A stretch of 64,000 nt of DNA from RPQJ01 sp963712815 (GTDB lineage Bacteria; Pseudomonadota; Gammaproteobacteria; Steroidobacterales; Steroidobacteraceae). A model generated the notes under the pieces. It saw nothing but the letters and a program-made list of their open reading frames with translations, searched no databases and was not told the origin of the DNA. The stretch covers positions 1 to 64,000 of the forward strand of contig CAVQJL010000013.1 of NCBI GenBank assembly GCA_963712815.1, in the 5' to 3' direction. Positions 45,070 through 56,050 of the stretch are shown here, in pieces; position 1 is the first letter of the stretch; every line of letters begins with the position of its first letter. The translations under genes and the position numbers were made by a program.

Positions 45070-47125
45070 TCAGGGCGCCGCGGCGCCCGTTCCCCCGACG
45101 TACTTGTCGAGCCAGGCCTTCACTTCCGCGTACCACACCAGCGAGTTGCCGGGCTTGAGCACCCAGTGGTTCTCGTCCTTGAAGTACACGAGGCGCGTCG
45201 GCACGCCCTTCTGCAGCAGCGCGTGGTAGAGCTCGATGCCATGGTTGACCGGCACGCGCAGGTCGTTCTGGCCGTGGACGACCAGCGTGGGCGTGGCGAA
45301 GTTCGCGGCGCCGTAGTGCGGCGAGGCGGTCTTGAACACGGCCTGCTGCTCGGGCGTCCAGAACCCGCCGAAGCGCGGCATCTCGTACGCGTAGTCGGCA
45401 CCGACCTGGGTGTACCAGTTGTACACGGCGGCGTGCGCCACGAGTGCCTTGAACGGGTGCGGCCGGCCGAGAATGATCGAGGTGAGGTAGCCGCCGTAGC
45501 TGCCACCGCCCGCCACCATGCGGTTCGAGTCGATCCACGGCTGCTGCGCGAACCAGTCGGCGGCCGCGATCACGTCCTTGTAGGGCAGTGCGTCCTGCTG
45601 CGGGTTGATCGAGTCGGTGAACGCGTTGCCGAAGCCCGACGAGCCGTGGAAGTTCGGCCAGGCGGTGACGTAGCCCCAGCTGCTGAACACCTGTGCGTTC
45701 CAGCGGAACTGCATGGCGTTCGGGATCGCGTTGTGCGGACCGCCGTGGATCAGCATGAACAGCGGGTACTTCTTCGACTTGTCGAAGCCCGGCGGGTAGT
45801 TCACCCACATCTGGATCGGCTTGCCGTTGGCGCCCGCGTAGGTGACGCTCTCGTAGGTGCCGAGCGCGGTGCCGGCGAGCAGCGCGTCGTTGAGCGTGCT
45901 GAGCTTCGTGACCTTGCCCGCCTTCGGGTCGATGCGCACCACGGTCGGCGGCTCGAGGAAGGTCTGGCGCAGGCCGACCATCGTGCCGGCCTGGCTGGCG
46001 ATGGCGAGCGAGGAGAACGTCTCGTCACCCGTGACGAGCCGCGGCTTGCCCTCGAGCGGGATCTCGTAGACGCGCACCGAACCGGCGTCGTCGATGGTGC
46101 CGTAGAGGCGCTTGGAGTCCGGCGCCCAGACGAGGCCGTCGGCCGAGCGGTCCCAGGCGTCGCCCACCACCTCGCGGATGGTGCCGCTGCGACGGTCGAT
46201 CAGCATGAGCCGACTGATGTCGCCGTAGAAGCCCGGGGTGCGCTGCTGGGTGAACGCCAGCCAGCGACCGTCCGGGCTGTAGCGCGGCTCGCCGTCGTCC
46301 GCCGGATTGGTGGCGCTGCGATTGGTCACATCCTTGCCGCCGATCGGCCACGGTGTACACGTCGAAATTGCTGTTGTTCGACGGCCGGATCGCTGTCGGC
46401 GACGAAGGCGAGTTCCTTGCCGTCCGGCGAGATGTCGTAGAGCGCCGAGTTCAGCTGCACGGCCGGGCGCGGCAGCTCGAGCCCGGTGCCCGCCGTGAGG
46501 TTGACGGCTCGCCGCCCTCCACGCCGATGCTGAACACGTGCATCTGGCGATCGTCGAGCCAGGTGTCCCAGAAGTAGATCGGGCCGACGTCCCAGATCTG
46601 CGCGCTGGTCTTGGCGTCGGTGCGTTCCTTCTGCCGCGCGCCCTGCTTTTCCATGGAGTCGAGGTCGGACCAGATCCGGCTCACGAAGGCGATGCGGCGG
46701 CCGTCCGGAAACCACCTCAGCTGCCCGACGCCCGTGGGCACGTTCGTGACGCGCGAGGGCTCGCCGCCGGCGAGCGGCAGCATGTAGATCTGCGGCGCGG
46801 TGTCGCCGTTGCGCTGGCTGACGAAGGCGAGGATGCGGCCGTCGGGGCTGATGAGCGGCGACGAATCGGAGGCCGGGTGCGTCGTGAGCGCCCGCTGCAT
46901 CGTGCCGTCGGCCGACCAGAGCCACAGGTCGGTCAGGCCCTTGTTCTCCTTCATGTCGAAGCTGGTGACCGGCGCGATGACGGTCTTGCCGTCGGGCGTG
47001 ATGGTCGGCGAACCGATGCGCTGGATCTGCCACGAGCGCTCGGCACTGAGGGGCACGCCGTCGGCGAGGACGGGCAAGGCGGCGCCGAAGGCGAGCACGG
47101 CAGCCAGGACACGAAGATGCATCAT
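45070..47125 (-). CDS. S9 family prolyl oligopeptidase (DPP/acylaminoacyl peptidase-like), three frameshifts
   Basis: A secreted peptidase of about 680 residues when joined. A signal peptide (LRVLAAVLAFGAALPVLA) is followed by a beta-propeller of WD40/PD40 type (SPTITPDGKTV, PLISPDGRILAFVSQ, RYSPDGRWLAF) and the catalytic domain with Ser in GGGSYGGYLTS, Asp in HGQNDLRVP and His in DENHWV. Frame breaks lie at about 46508 (one G missing in GAGCCGGTC), 46385 and 46350. It removes dipeptides or acylated residues from peptides in the periplasm. The start is ATG 47125 or 47122. Confidence 0.87.
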
Positions 47126-47239
47126 CGGTGACTCATGGGGTGCGGGCGGGACCGGCACGATAACTCAGCGAGTCAAATTCATCCAGATCAAGGGCTTACA
47201 TCGCCGCCACGAGCGCCGCGCGGCCACCGGGCGGTTCCG

Positions 47240-47698
47240 TCAGTACGGCCGGCCCAGGCTGTAGGCCACCGCCGTCACCGCGATGAGGATCGCGATGACG
47301 ATCGCGATCCAGTCCGTGCCGGCGGGCGAGCCGGTCCCGCCGTGACCGTGCCGCCGGATGCGTCGGTGGCGGTGCGCCAGGAACAGCGGCATGGCGAAGC
47401 TGATGCCGATGAGCGTGCTCGCGAGGAAGTATCCCCACAGCCACGCGGACGCGATGCCGAGCCGGCGCCCCTCGGCGAACATCCACAGGAACAGCGCGGC
47501 CGCGAGCACCAGCACGTCCACGGTGATGAAGGTGCTGGCCGGCGTCGCGACGGTCTCGCGCCAGAACGCGACGTTGCCCGCGACGAAGCCGTCGCCGAGG
47601 TAGCCGAAGGCCTGGGCCCAGGTGCCGGCGAGACCGAGCACGCCGAGCCCGATGAAGAGCCACTCCATCGGCACGAAGGATCGCGATGTGTCGTTCAT
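47240..47698 (-). CDS. DUF2834-type membrane protein
   Basis: A 152-residue protein with four hydrophobic helices (EWLFIGLGVLGLAGTWAQAFGY begins the first; then FITVDVLVLAAALFLWMF, AWLWGYFLASTLIGISFAMPLFLA, and a C-terminal one). A histidine/arginine-rich loop (HRHRRIRRHGHGG) separates the last two. It resembles DUF2834 proteins of unknown function. GGGGGA precedes ATG 47698. Confidence 0.65.
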   Translation of the reverse strand: MNDTSRSFVPMEWLFIGLGVLGLAGTWAQAFGYLGDGFVAGNVAFWRETVATPASTFITVDVLVLAAALFLWMFAEGRRLGIASAWLWGYFLASTLIGISFAMPLFLAHRHRRIRRHGHGGTGSPAGTDWIAIVIAILIAVTAVAYSLGRPY

Positions 47699-47753
47699 GA
47701 GTCCCCCCGATTCCAGTCAGGTCGTCGATGGCTGGCGACCCGCAGCAACGCCA

Positions 47754-48053
47754 CTACTGGTCTTCTGTGTATCCCGCTTCCCGCTGATGCCTGACCGCCA
47801 GGATTAGCATGACATCCTCGGCCGGCAACCAACGATACTTTGCAATGTAGCCGTACTTGCCACGGGACAGCACGAGCTCGCGTCGACCATCCTCCGCTAT
47901 CCGACCCAGCAGCGGGTGATCCGCCAGAACTTCGAAAGCTGCCCGTACGCTCGAGACCTGCGCCAGCGCCCGATCGGGGTCGCTTTCGGCAACGAAATCG
48001 AACAAGCGCTCCAGATCGCGGAGCGCCCGGATGCTTACTTCGACGCGCGCCAC
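47754..48053 (-). CDS. RelE/ParE family toxin
   Basis: A 99-residue toxin with the ParE-type pattern VSIRALRDLERLFDFVAESDP, HPLLGRIAEDGRRELVLSRGKYGYIAKYRW and ILAVRHQREAGY. It overlaps the upstream antitoxin gene by 19 bases. ParE toxins block gyrase, RelE toxins cut mRNA; the sequence does not decide. A truncated second copy of this gene, about 80% identical by eye, lies at 63426-63673. Confidence 0.86.
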   Translation of the reverse strand: MARVEVSIRALRDLERLFDFVAESDPDRALAQVSSVRAAFEVLADHPLLGRIAEDGRRELVLSRGKYGYIAKYRWLPAEDVMLILAVRHQREAGYTEDQ

Positions 48054-48325
48054 GAACGAGCCCGCGGGCGTCGTGGGTTCTTGCCAGCAACTCTATCGGC
48101 CAAATACTCGAACGTCGCGGCCAGAGAATGGGCCTTGCCGCTGCCGAGCGCCTCGCGTTCCGACTCGGCCGCCTCGGCTGCGAATCGCTGTCGCAGCTCA
48201 GACCGCTCCGCTTCGCGGGCCAGCGCATCGATCATGAACGCGTGAGGCGTCTGCCCGCTGCTGGCGGCGAGCCTGGCAATGCGGCGCTTGAGGTCGTCTG
48301 GGAGCTTCAGGCTGGTTGCGGACAT
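48035..48325 (-). CDS. Ribbon-helix-helix antitoxin (ParD/CopG-like)
   Basis: A 96-residue protein with an N-terminal RHH motif (SATSLKLPDDLKRRIARLAASSGQTPHAFMIDAL region, residues 2-36) and a helical, charged C-terminal half for toxin binding. ATG 48325 follows GAGGA. The stop lies inside the toxin gene, so the two are coupled. A GGTAGT/ACTACC palindrome upstream is a likely autoregulatory operator. Confidence 0.84.
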   Translation of the reverse strand: MSATSLKLPDDLKRRIARLAASSGQTPHAFMIDALAREAERSELRQRFAAEAAESEREALGSGKAHSLAATFEYLADRVAGKNPRRPRARSWRASK

Positions 48326-48341
48326 CGCCGATCCTCGCGAG

Positions 48342-48361
48342 GGTAGTCAGAATGTACTACC
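48342..48361. promoter_or_regulatory. GGTAGT-N8-ACTACC palindrome, putative operator of the RHH-ParE pair
   Basis: A perfect 6-base inverted repeat with an 8-base spacer, 17 bases upstream of the antitoxin start codon. RHH antitoxins usually repress their own promoter through such sites. The spacing places the right half over the expected promoter. Confidence 0.55.
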
Positions 48362-48477
48362 ACGACGACGGGGATTCAACTTCGCGCCATTTCCGTGAGA
48401 CGGCCCAATAGCAGACCTCGAACGGGGGTGCCGACCCGGAGACGACGTGGCAGCCCTCTAACCCACCACCGGCACCA

Positions 48478-48699
48478 TTAGACGAAACGCATTGCAGTTG
48501 CGAACAGCGCCATAGCCACAAGCAGTGAGCCGGAAATGCGGGTTCTGCGTTCATTCGCATACGCAAACCCACCGCTCCAGTAGCTATTCGACCACCCCAT
48601 GCGTCCGCGCCAGCGGACGACCGCGCCCGGGCGTACGAGGCAAAAGATGCCCATCGCGAAAACTGCCACAAGAAGAAAAGCTGGGAAGAACTCGTTCAT
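48478..48699 (-). CDS. Small two-helix membrane protein
   Basis: A 73-residue protein with helices at about 5-22 (FPAFLLVAVFAMGIFCLV) and at the C-terminus (GSLLVAMALFATAMRF), and a Trp/Arg-rich loop between them. I do not recognise a family, and there is no obvious ribosome binding site, so it may be a minor gene or a chance frame. Base composition here is less GC-rich than that of the neighbours. Confidence 0.5.
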   Translation of the reverse strand: MNEFFPAFLLVAVFAMGIFCLVRPGAVVRWRGRMGWSNSYWSGGFAYANERRTRISGSLLVAMALFATAMRFV

Positions 48700-48821
48700 G
48701 GAGAGTCGCCGGTGACCGTCCGCTCCTGGCCGAACTGAGAAGTTGACGAACGTCCGCTTCCCACGGCCTCGCAGCGACTAATCCGGCATGTCTCGCTGCA
48801 TTGAGCGATTGGCTCTTGCCA

Positions 48822-49475
48822 TCAGCCTCGCCGCAGACGGCCGTAGTCGCCGAACTTCTCGATCACGCGCTCGAGTTCCTCGTCCTCGAGCACCACGGGC
48901 TCGAGGCCCGCCGCGAGTAGCGCGAGGTACTGCCGGGCCAGGTTCTCGACCTCGATCGCCACGGCACGGGCGTCGCGCAGCGAGGCGCCGAGCGCCACGA
49001 CGCCGTGGTTCGCGAGCAGCGTCGCCCGCCGGTCCTCGAGGCCACGCACGGCCGTGACGGCGAGCTCCGCGGTGCCGAAGGTCGCGTACGGCATGCAGCG
49101 GATGTTCGCCGCCGGCGAGCGCGATCATGTAGTGGAAGGCGGGAATGCCGCGCCCGGCGCAGGCGAGCGCGGTGGCGTGCGGGCTGTGCGTGTGCACGAT
49201 GGCTTCGGCATCCGGCCGCAGCGCGTAGATCGCCTCGTGCATGCGCCACTCGGAGGACGGTCGCGGTCCGCTCGAGGTCCGGCGAGCCGTCGGGCGAGAG
49301 CTCCACGATCTGCCCCGGCTCGAGCTCCGCGTACGGAACGCCTGCCGGCGTGATCAGGAAACCGTTCGCCGAGCGGCAGGACACGTTGCCGGACTTGTTC
49401 GGCACCAGTCCCGCCGTCGTCGAGCGCGCGGCGTGATGGCGATGATGGCGCGCCGAAGTTCGCGATCGGTGTCGG

Positions 49476-49479
<4 letters not shown>
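48822..49479 (-). CDS. Class II aldolase/adducin family protein (Ald2/MtnB-like), three frameshifts
   Basis: Joined length is about 215 residues. NKSGNVSCRS, FLITPAGVPYAELEPGQIVEL, the Zn ligands in VHTHSPHATAL, the acid region ALAGG, and LLANHGVVALG with the third His are all present but spread over three frames (breaks near 49445, 49262 and 49110). Its position directly after mtnA suggests that it cleaves methylthioribulose-1-phosphate to dihydroxyacetone phosphate and methylthioacetaldehyde (Ald2 role) or dehydrates it (MtnB role). I favour Ald2 because no mtnC/mtnD genes are near. Confidence 0.78.
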
Positions 49480-50580
<1,101 letters not shown>

Positions 50581-50596
50581 GGTCGTGCCGTCCCCC

Positions 50597-51478
50597 TCAG
50601 CCGCCGCCGAGCACGCGGCCGGCCACGGTGCCGAGCTTCGCCACCAGCGCCGGATCCCGCGCCTCCGGGTGCGTGATCACCGCGCCGTCGAGCGCCCGGT
50701 GCGAGCCCACCGGGCACGGGATGCGCTCGGCCGGGAAATCGCGTGCCAGCCGCGCGAACAGCCGCTGCGCCTTGCCGCTGTTCTCGTGCATCACCGCGAT
50801 CAGGCTCGCCACGTCCACCGCGCCGTGCACCTCGTGCCAGCAGTCGTAGTCCGTCACCATGCAGACCACCGCGTAGGTGATCTCGGCCTCGCGCGCGAGC
50901 TTGGCCTCGGGCATCGAGGTCATGTGGATCACGTCGTAGCCGAGCGCCTTGTAGGTGAGCGACTCGGCCAGCGTCGAGAACTGCGGGCCCTCCATGCACA
51001 CCGCCGTGCCGCCGCGGCGGACACGGAATGGACTCGGCCTCGGCCGCGCGGGCCACGAGGTCCTGCAGCGCCGGCCCGACCGGGTGCGCGAGCGAGACGT
51101 GCGCGACGCAGCCCGTGCCGAAGAACGAGCTCTCGCGGCGCACCGTGCGATCCACGAAGTTGTCCACCAGCACGAAGGTGCCGGGGCTCAGTTCCTCGCG
51201 GTACGACCCGCAGGCCGAGAACGACACGAGGTCGGTCACGCCGAGCATGCTTCGAGCGCGTCGACGTTCGCGCGGTAGTTGATTTCGGAGGGCGGGATGC
51301 GGTGGCCGCGCCCGTGGCGCGGCAGGAACACGACCTCGGTGCCGCCGACGCGACCGACGCGCAGCACGTCGGAGGGTTCGCCCCACGGCGTGCCGATGCG
51401 CTCCTCGCGCACGTCCGCGATGCCCGGCATCTCGTAGATGCCGGAGCCGCCGATGATGCCGAGTACCGCCTGGGTCAT
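50597..51478 (-). CDS. mtnP: S-methyl-5'-thioadenosine phosphorylase, two frameshifts
   Basis: Phosphorolysis of methylthioadenosine to adenine and methylthioribose-1-phosphate. Visible motifs are LGIIGGSGIYEMPG, FLPRHGRGHRIPPSEINYRANV, SACGSYREELSPG, CMEGPQFSTLAES, HMTSMPEAKLAREAEI and MVTDYDCWH. Frame breaks lie near 51247 and 51020. ATG 51478 is chosen over 51487 to give the family N-terminus. mtnA begins 16 bases after the stop, and the aldolase follows, giving a three-step salvage operon. Confidence 0.88.
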
Positions 51479-51606
51479 GTGCCGCACCTGCCGCCGGGGG
51501 ACGGCAAAGGTTACCCGAGACCGCCCCGGCCCGGCACGAATCGCGGGGCGTTACCATGTACGCCTGGCCCACCCGCGACTTCGCGCAACGCAGGAGGTCT
51601 TTGCAC

Positions 51607-52888
51607 ATGCAGCCCTCGCCGCTCTCCTCGCCCCACCTCAACCCGAACGTGTTCGGCCTGCAACCGTCCGTGACGCTCGCGATCAACGAGCGGAGCGACC
51701 AGCTGATCGCCGAGGGCCGCAAGATCTTCAAGCTCGGGCTCGGCCAGTCGCCGTTCCCGGTGCCTCGCCGTCGTCGTCGACGCCTTGCGCATCGCGGCGC
51801 CGGAGAAGGACTACCTGCCGGTGCGCGGGCTACGGCCGCTGCGCGACACGTTTGCCGAGTTCCTGCAGCGGCGCCATCGCATCGAGCGGGCCCGACGCCA
51901 GGTGCTGGTCGGGCCCGGCTCGAAGGAACTGATCTTCATCACCCAGCTCGCCTACGCAGGTGAACTGCTGGTGCCGAGTCCGTCGTGGGTCTCCTACGCA
52001 CCGCAGGCGCGCATCATCGGGCGGCGCGTGACCTGGCTGCCGACCGACCTCGCCCACGACTGGAAGCTGCTGCCCGGCACGCTCGACGCGCACTGCCGGG
52101 ACAACCCTGGGCTGCCACGCCTGCTCATCCTCAACTACCCGAACAACCCGACCGGCGTCTCGTGCAGCGAGGCCGAACTGGCCGCGCTCGCCGACGTCGC
52201 GCGGCGCCACCAGGTGCTGGTGATCTCGGACGAGATCTACGCGGACCTCGACCACGAGGGACGCTCGGCCAGCATTTCGCACCACTACCCGGAGGGCACG
52301 GTCGTCTCGACGGGGTTGAGCAAGTGGTGCGGAGCCGGCGGCTGGCGCCTCGGCCTGTTCTCGTTCCCGGCCGAGCTCGAATGGCTCTGCGCGGCGATGG
52401 CGGTGATCGCCAGCGAGACCTTCACCTCGGTGAGCACGCCGGTGCAGTACGCCGCGATCCGCGCGTTCGAAGGCGGCGAGGAGATCGACGCTTACGTCGC
52501 GCACTGCCGCTCGATCCTGCGCGCGCTGGGACGGCACTGCGATGCCCTGCTGCGCGAGGCGGGTTGCGGCCTGCCCACGCTCGACGGGGCGTTCTACCTG
52601 TTCCCGGATTTCGCCGCGCATCGCGAGCGACTGGCGGCACGCGGCGTGACGGACTCGCCGAGTCTCGTGGAGCGCCTGCTCGAGGACACCGGCGTCGCGT
52701 CGCTGCCCGGCCACGCGTTCGGACGCCCGCGCGAGGAACTCACGCTGCGCCTGTCCTACGTGAACTTCGACGGCACCGCCGCGCTCGCGGCTGCAGCCGC
52801 GGGCGAGACCGTCGACGCCGCCTTCGCCCGCCGTTACTGCCCCGAAACGGTCACGGCATTCGAGCGGATGGCGGAGTGGCTCAGATGA
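51607..52888 (+). CDS. Class I/II aminotransferase (PLP), one frameshift
   Basis: About 427 residues, fold-type I. ATG 51607 follows AGGAGGT. Landmarks are SPHLNPNVFGLQPSVTLAINE, YPNNPTGVSCSEAEL, ISDEIYADL and the PLP lysine in STGLSKWCGAGGWRLGLF. A break near 51768 (in a GTCGTCGTCG run) separates residues 1-54 from the rest. It may be an aspartate/aromatic or branched-chain-type enzyme; a role as the final transaminase of methionine salvage is possible because of the divergent mtn operon but is not shown by sequence. It overlaps the convergent ferredoxin-tail gene by eight bases. Confidence 0.82.
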
Positions 52889-55088
52889 ACAGCTTCGCGC
52901 GCTCGAGCAGTCCCTCGAGGCCCGGTTCGTCCGGATCCCACGGCTTGCCCGGATGGATGATCGACAACTGGCAGCTCTCGGCAGCCTCGACGAGCTGCTT
53001 GTACGTGCCCGCCTTGAGATCGGCGATGTAGGCCTGCTTGTTGCCGTCGTAGGCGAACATGCGCGGGTTCACCAGCGTGCACTCGTTGCAGCTCGAGCAG
53101 CGGATCGTCTCGATGTAGGCCTCGTCCGGGTTGCGCGCCGGCTCGGCCTCGACTGCGGCCGGTGCGGCGGCAACCGGCTCGGGCGCGGTCGTTGCAGCGG
53201 CCGCCGCCGCCGCACTGTCCGTCGCAGCAGCCGGTGCTGACGGCCGCCGCGGCGGCCAGCTCGCGCTGGCGCGTCTCCTCCCAGGCCTGACGTTCGCGCG
53301 CGAGCAGCCGTTCGGCGCGCGAATCGTGGATGCCGCCGAACTCCTGCAGCCGGTGCCAGTCCTCGCGGCAGCGCAGCGCCGCGCGCATCAGGCGTTCGTC
53401 CACGACCAGGCGGCAGAGCAGGTCGCCGTCGTCCACGGCCAGCACGTACGGCACGCTGCCGGATGGGTCAGGCGACGCCTTCGCGATCCACTGGTCCGCC
53501 GGGATCATTCCCTCGCCCCAGGCCGCGCGCGGCGCCGGCTCGAAGTGGTCGGCGCAGCGGGCGTCGCAGGCGGCGAAATCGGCGAACGTGAACGCGACCT
53601 CCTCGCTCACCGCCTGAAGGTCCGGGTCGGCGTATTCCAGGCGCTCGAGCGGCCAGTCGAGTTCCGGCTGCGGGTTGTTCTCGAGCGAGAAGCGCGACGC
53701 GAGATCCGGGCCTGCGCCCGGGTCGTAGCTGAACGCCGGAAAGGCCCTCGACTGCATCGCCGCGGCCGCCTGCAGGTAGCCGGGCACCGCCCCGCCGTCC
53801 GGCGCTGCGTAGATGCTGAAGAGCGCCGGACCCGCGTGCTGCAGGCCGCGCTGTACCCGCTCCTTCAGTTGCAGGAGGTTGGAGGCCGCGGACTGCAGGA
53901 CGAACACGTCGCCGAAGCTCATCGCCGAGCTCGCGAGCTGCGAGGCACGCACCCCGAAGGCGAACCGGCCCCGACCCAGGGCCGATTCCTCGAGCAGGTC
54001 GCGGCGTGCACGACGACCTTGAGCGGGACGCCGGACGAAAGCGCCTCCGCCAGCGTGCCTTGCGCACCGGGATCGCCGGCCTCCAGGCACACGAGGTAAT
54101 CGGGAAAGAACTGCAGGTCCCCGGGCGTGACCGACTCCTCGTCGAACGCGTCGAAGTACTCGTCGTGGACGGCCTCGACGTAGCCGCCCTCGACCTCGAG
54201 CTCGGCGATCCGCAGCGCCTTGAGCAGGCGCGCGAGCTCCGGCAGCCGCTCGCCGAATGCGGCGAGCGCCGCGGCCACGCTCGAGAACTCGAACCGATGG
54301 ACGTCGGCGTCGGCCGCTGCGTCCGGCGGCCCGAAGAATCGTTGTGCACTGAGGTCGGCGAGCGCCTCCTCTACCCGTCGCCTGCGGCGCTCGCCGAGCC
54401 CGCCGCGCAGGTCGCCGCGCGACAGTAGCCTCGACATGGCCTCGAAATCGAACATGCCGTGGTGCGCGGCGCCGAACGAAGCCTGCAGGGCCGGCTGGGT
54501 GAGGGCGGCTGCGGAGCGCGCGTGGTCCGCGCGCAGGATGTTGCCGAGCCGGACCGCCAGGTTCGCGATGCGCTCACGCGCCCTGTTCGACTTCTGCTCC
54601 TGCACCGCCGCCCACGCGTGGCGCAGGAAGCGTGCCGGCAGTGCCGCGTTGCAGTCGGCGACCTCGCCGTCCACCGCCAGCGCGCGGCGCAGCTTGCCCG
54701 CGTCGTGCAGGAACGCGGCGTCCCCGGCAGGCGCAAGCTCCTGCACCGCCCGATCCCACAGCTCCGCGAGCGTGCCTTGCGCGCCCGCGGCCGCGAGCCG
54801 GCGGATGCCGGCCTCGATACGGATCGCTCGTCGCCGCAGCGCTTCGCCGGTCACGCCGGGCGGCGCGATCGCACGCAGCGCCGCATCGGTCGCCGCCGTC
54901 AGCGACTGGACGTATTCGTCACCGCCGCCCGCAAGGATCACCGGGAAGTCGTAGCGCAGCGAGTCGAGATTGCGGTAGGCGGCCATCAGCGCCGGGCGCA
55001 TGCCCTTGGTCGCTGCGGCCGCGGCCTCGCCTTCCGCGTGACGACCGGTGAGGTGGAAGACGACCTGTGCCCTGAGTTGCTTGTCCAT
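52881..55088 (-). CDS. Large korAB-linked protein with PFOR-like segment and C-terminal [4Fe-4S] ferredoxin domain, two frameshifts
   Basis: About 735 residues when joined; I do not recognise a named family. Residues 1-350 are largely helical and unassigned. A middle part (AMSFGDVFVLQSAASNLLQL ... AFPAFSYDPGAGPDLASRF ... NPQPELDWP) resembles the TPP-binding C-terminal domain of pyruvate:ferredoxin oxidoreductase but lacks its GDG motif. An Ala/Pro-rich linker leads to a ferredoxin-like end with RCSSCNEC and a fourth Cys in AESCQLSI. Breaks near 54000 and 53232. The gene is five bases after korB, so it is probably the electron acceptor or a scaffold for that enzyme. Confidence 0.7.
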
Positions 55089-55093
55089 GCGCG

Positions 55094-56050
55094 TTACGGC
55101 CAGACCGTGAACTTGTCGAACTCCGCCTCGAGCGAGCTGCGGATCGAATCGGACGTGCGCAGCATGCCCGCGCGCCGCAGGTCCTCGTAGCAGGGCACCG
55201 CCGGGTTGTGGTACAGGATGCCGACCGGGATCGGGTCCTCGCTCGAGGCGATCTCGCGGGCCCGGTCGATGTCGAGCGGATCGTGCACGATCTGGTTGCG
55301 GTAGATCTTCTGCAGCGCCGGGCTCAGCCGGATGCCCTTCTCGTGCGTGAGCATCTGCATGCGCTCGGGGTCGTGCACCCACGGCTCGAACATGCTGCCG
55401 ACGAACTCCGGGCAGCGCTGCAGGATCCGGACGAACGACAGGCCGCGGTGGCGGAACGCCGCCGTCACGATCTGGAACAGGCTCTCCGGGATCCAGTCCA
55501 CCGCCTGCGCGACGAACGAGGCGTTCTGAATGCCGAGCGTCACCGTGAGCGGGCTCATCGCATCGAGGTAGGAGCCGCGCGGCGTCGTGTTGCTCTTGGT
55601 GCCGAGCGGCGAGGTCGGCGAGGCCTGCTTCTTCGTGAGGCCGTAGATGTGGTTGTCGTGCAGCAGCACGGTGAGGTTCATGTTGTAGCGGATCGCGTGG
55701 ATCCAGTGCGCGGCGCCGATGCTGCAGCAGTCGCCGTCGCCGGTGTTCACGAACACGTGCAGGTCGGGGCGCGCGAGCTTGATGCCCTCGGCGATCGGCA
55801 GCGCCCGGCCGTGGATGCCGTGGAAGCCGTAGGTGCGCATGTAGTGCGGCAGTCGGCTCGAGCAGCCGATGCCCGACACGAACACGGTCTTCTCGGGACG
55901 CAGCCCCTCGTCACGGCACAGGCGCTGCACGGCCGCGAGGATGGCGTTGTCGCCGCAGCCCTTGCACCAGCGGGGCACGCCGACCTGGTAGTCCTCCAGC
56001 GCGTGCTGTTCCTCGACGAGGTGGTGGAGGCAGGAGGTGGCGGTGCTCAT
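55094..56050 (-). CDS. korB: 2-oxoacid:ferredoxin oxidoreductase beta subunit
   Basis: A 318-residue TPP subunit. WCKGCGDNAI (29-36) and GIGCSSR (60-66) contribute cluster and cofactor contacts, GDGDCCSIGAAH (104-115) is the TPP motif, and DNHIYGLTKKQASPTSP follows as usual for KorB. With KorA it oxidatively decarboxylates 2-oxoglutarate (or pyruvate) and reduces ferredoxin. Its ATG overlaps the korA stop (ATGA). Which 2-oxoacid is used cannot be read from the sequence. Confidence 0.92.
   Translation of the reverse strand: MSTATSCLHHLVEEQHALEDYQVGVPRWCKGCGDNAILAAVQRLCRDEGLRPEKTVFVSGIGCSSRLPHYMRTYGFHGIHGRALPIAEGIKLARPDLHVFVNTGDGDCCSIGAAHWIHAIRYNMNLTVLLHDNHIYGLTKKQASPTSPLGTKSNTTPRGSYLDAMSPLTVTLGIQNASFVAQAVDWIPESLFQIVTAAFRHRGLSFVRILQRCPEFVGSMFEPWVHDPERMQMLTHEKGIRLSPALQKIYRNQIVHDPLDIDRAREIASSEDPIPVGILYHNPAVPCYEDLRRAGMLRTSDSIRSSLEAEFDKFTVWP

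Noticed and set aside
48357..48671. 104-codon minus-strand frame overlapping the small membrane protein
   Set aside because: The alternative frame encodes two clean membrane helices with a better start; this one is a shadow.
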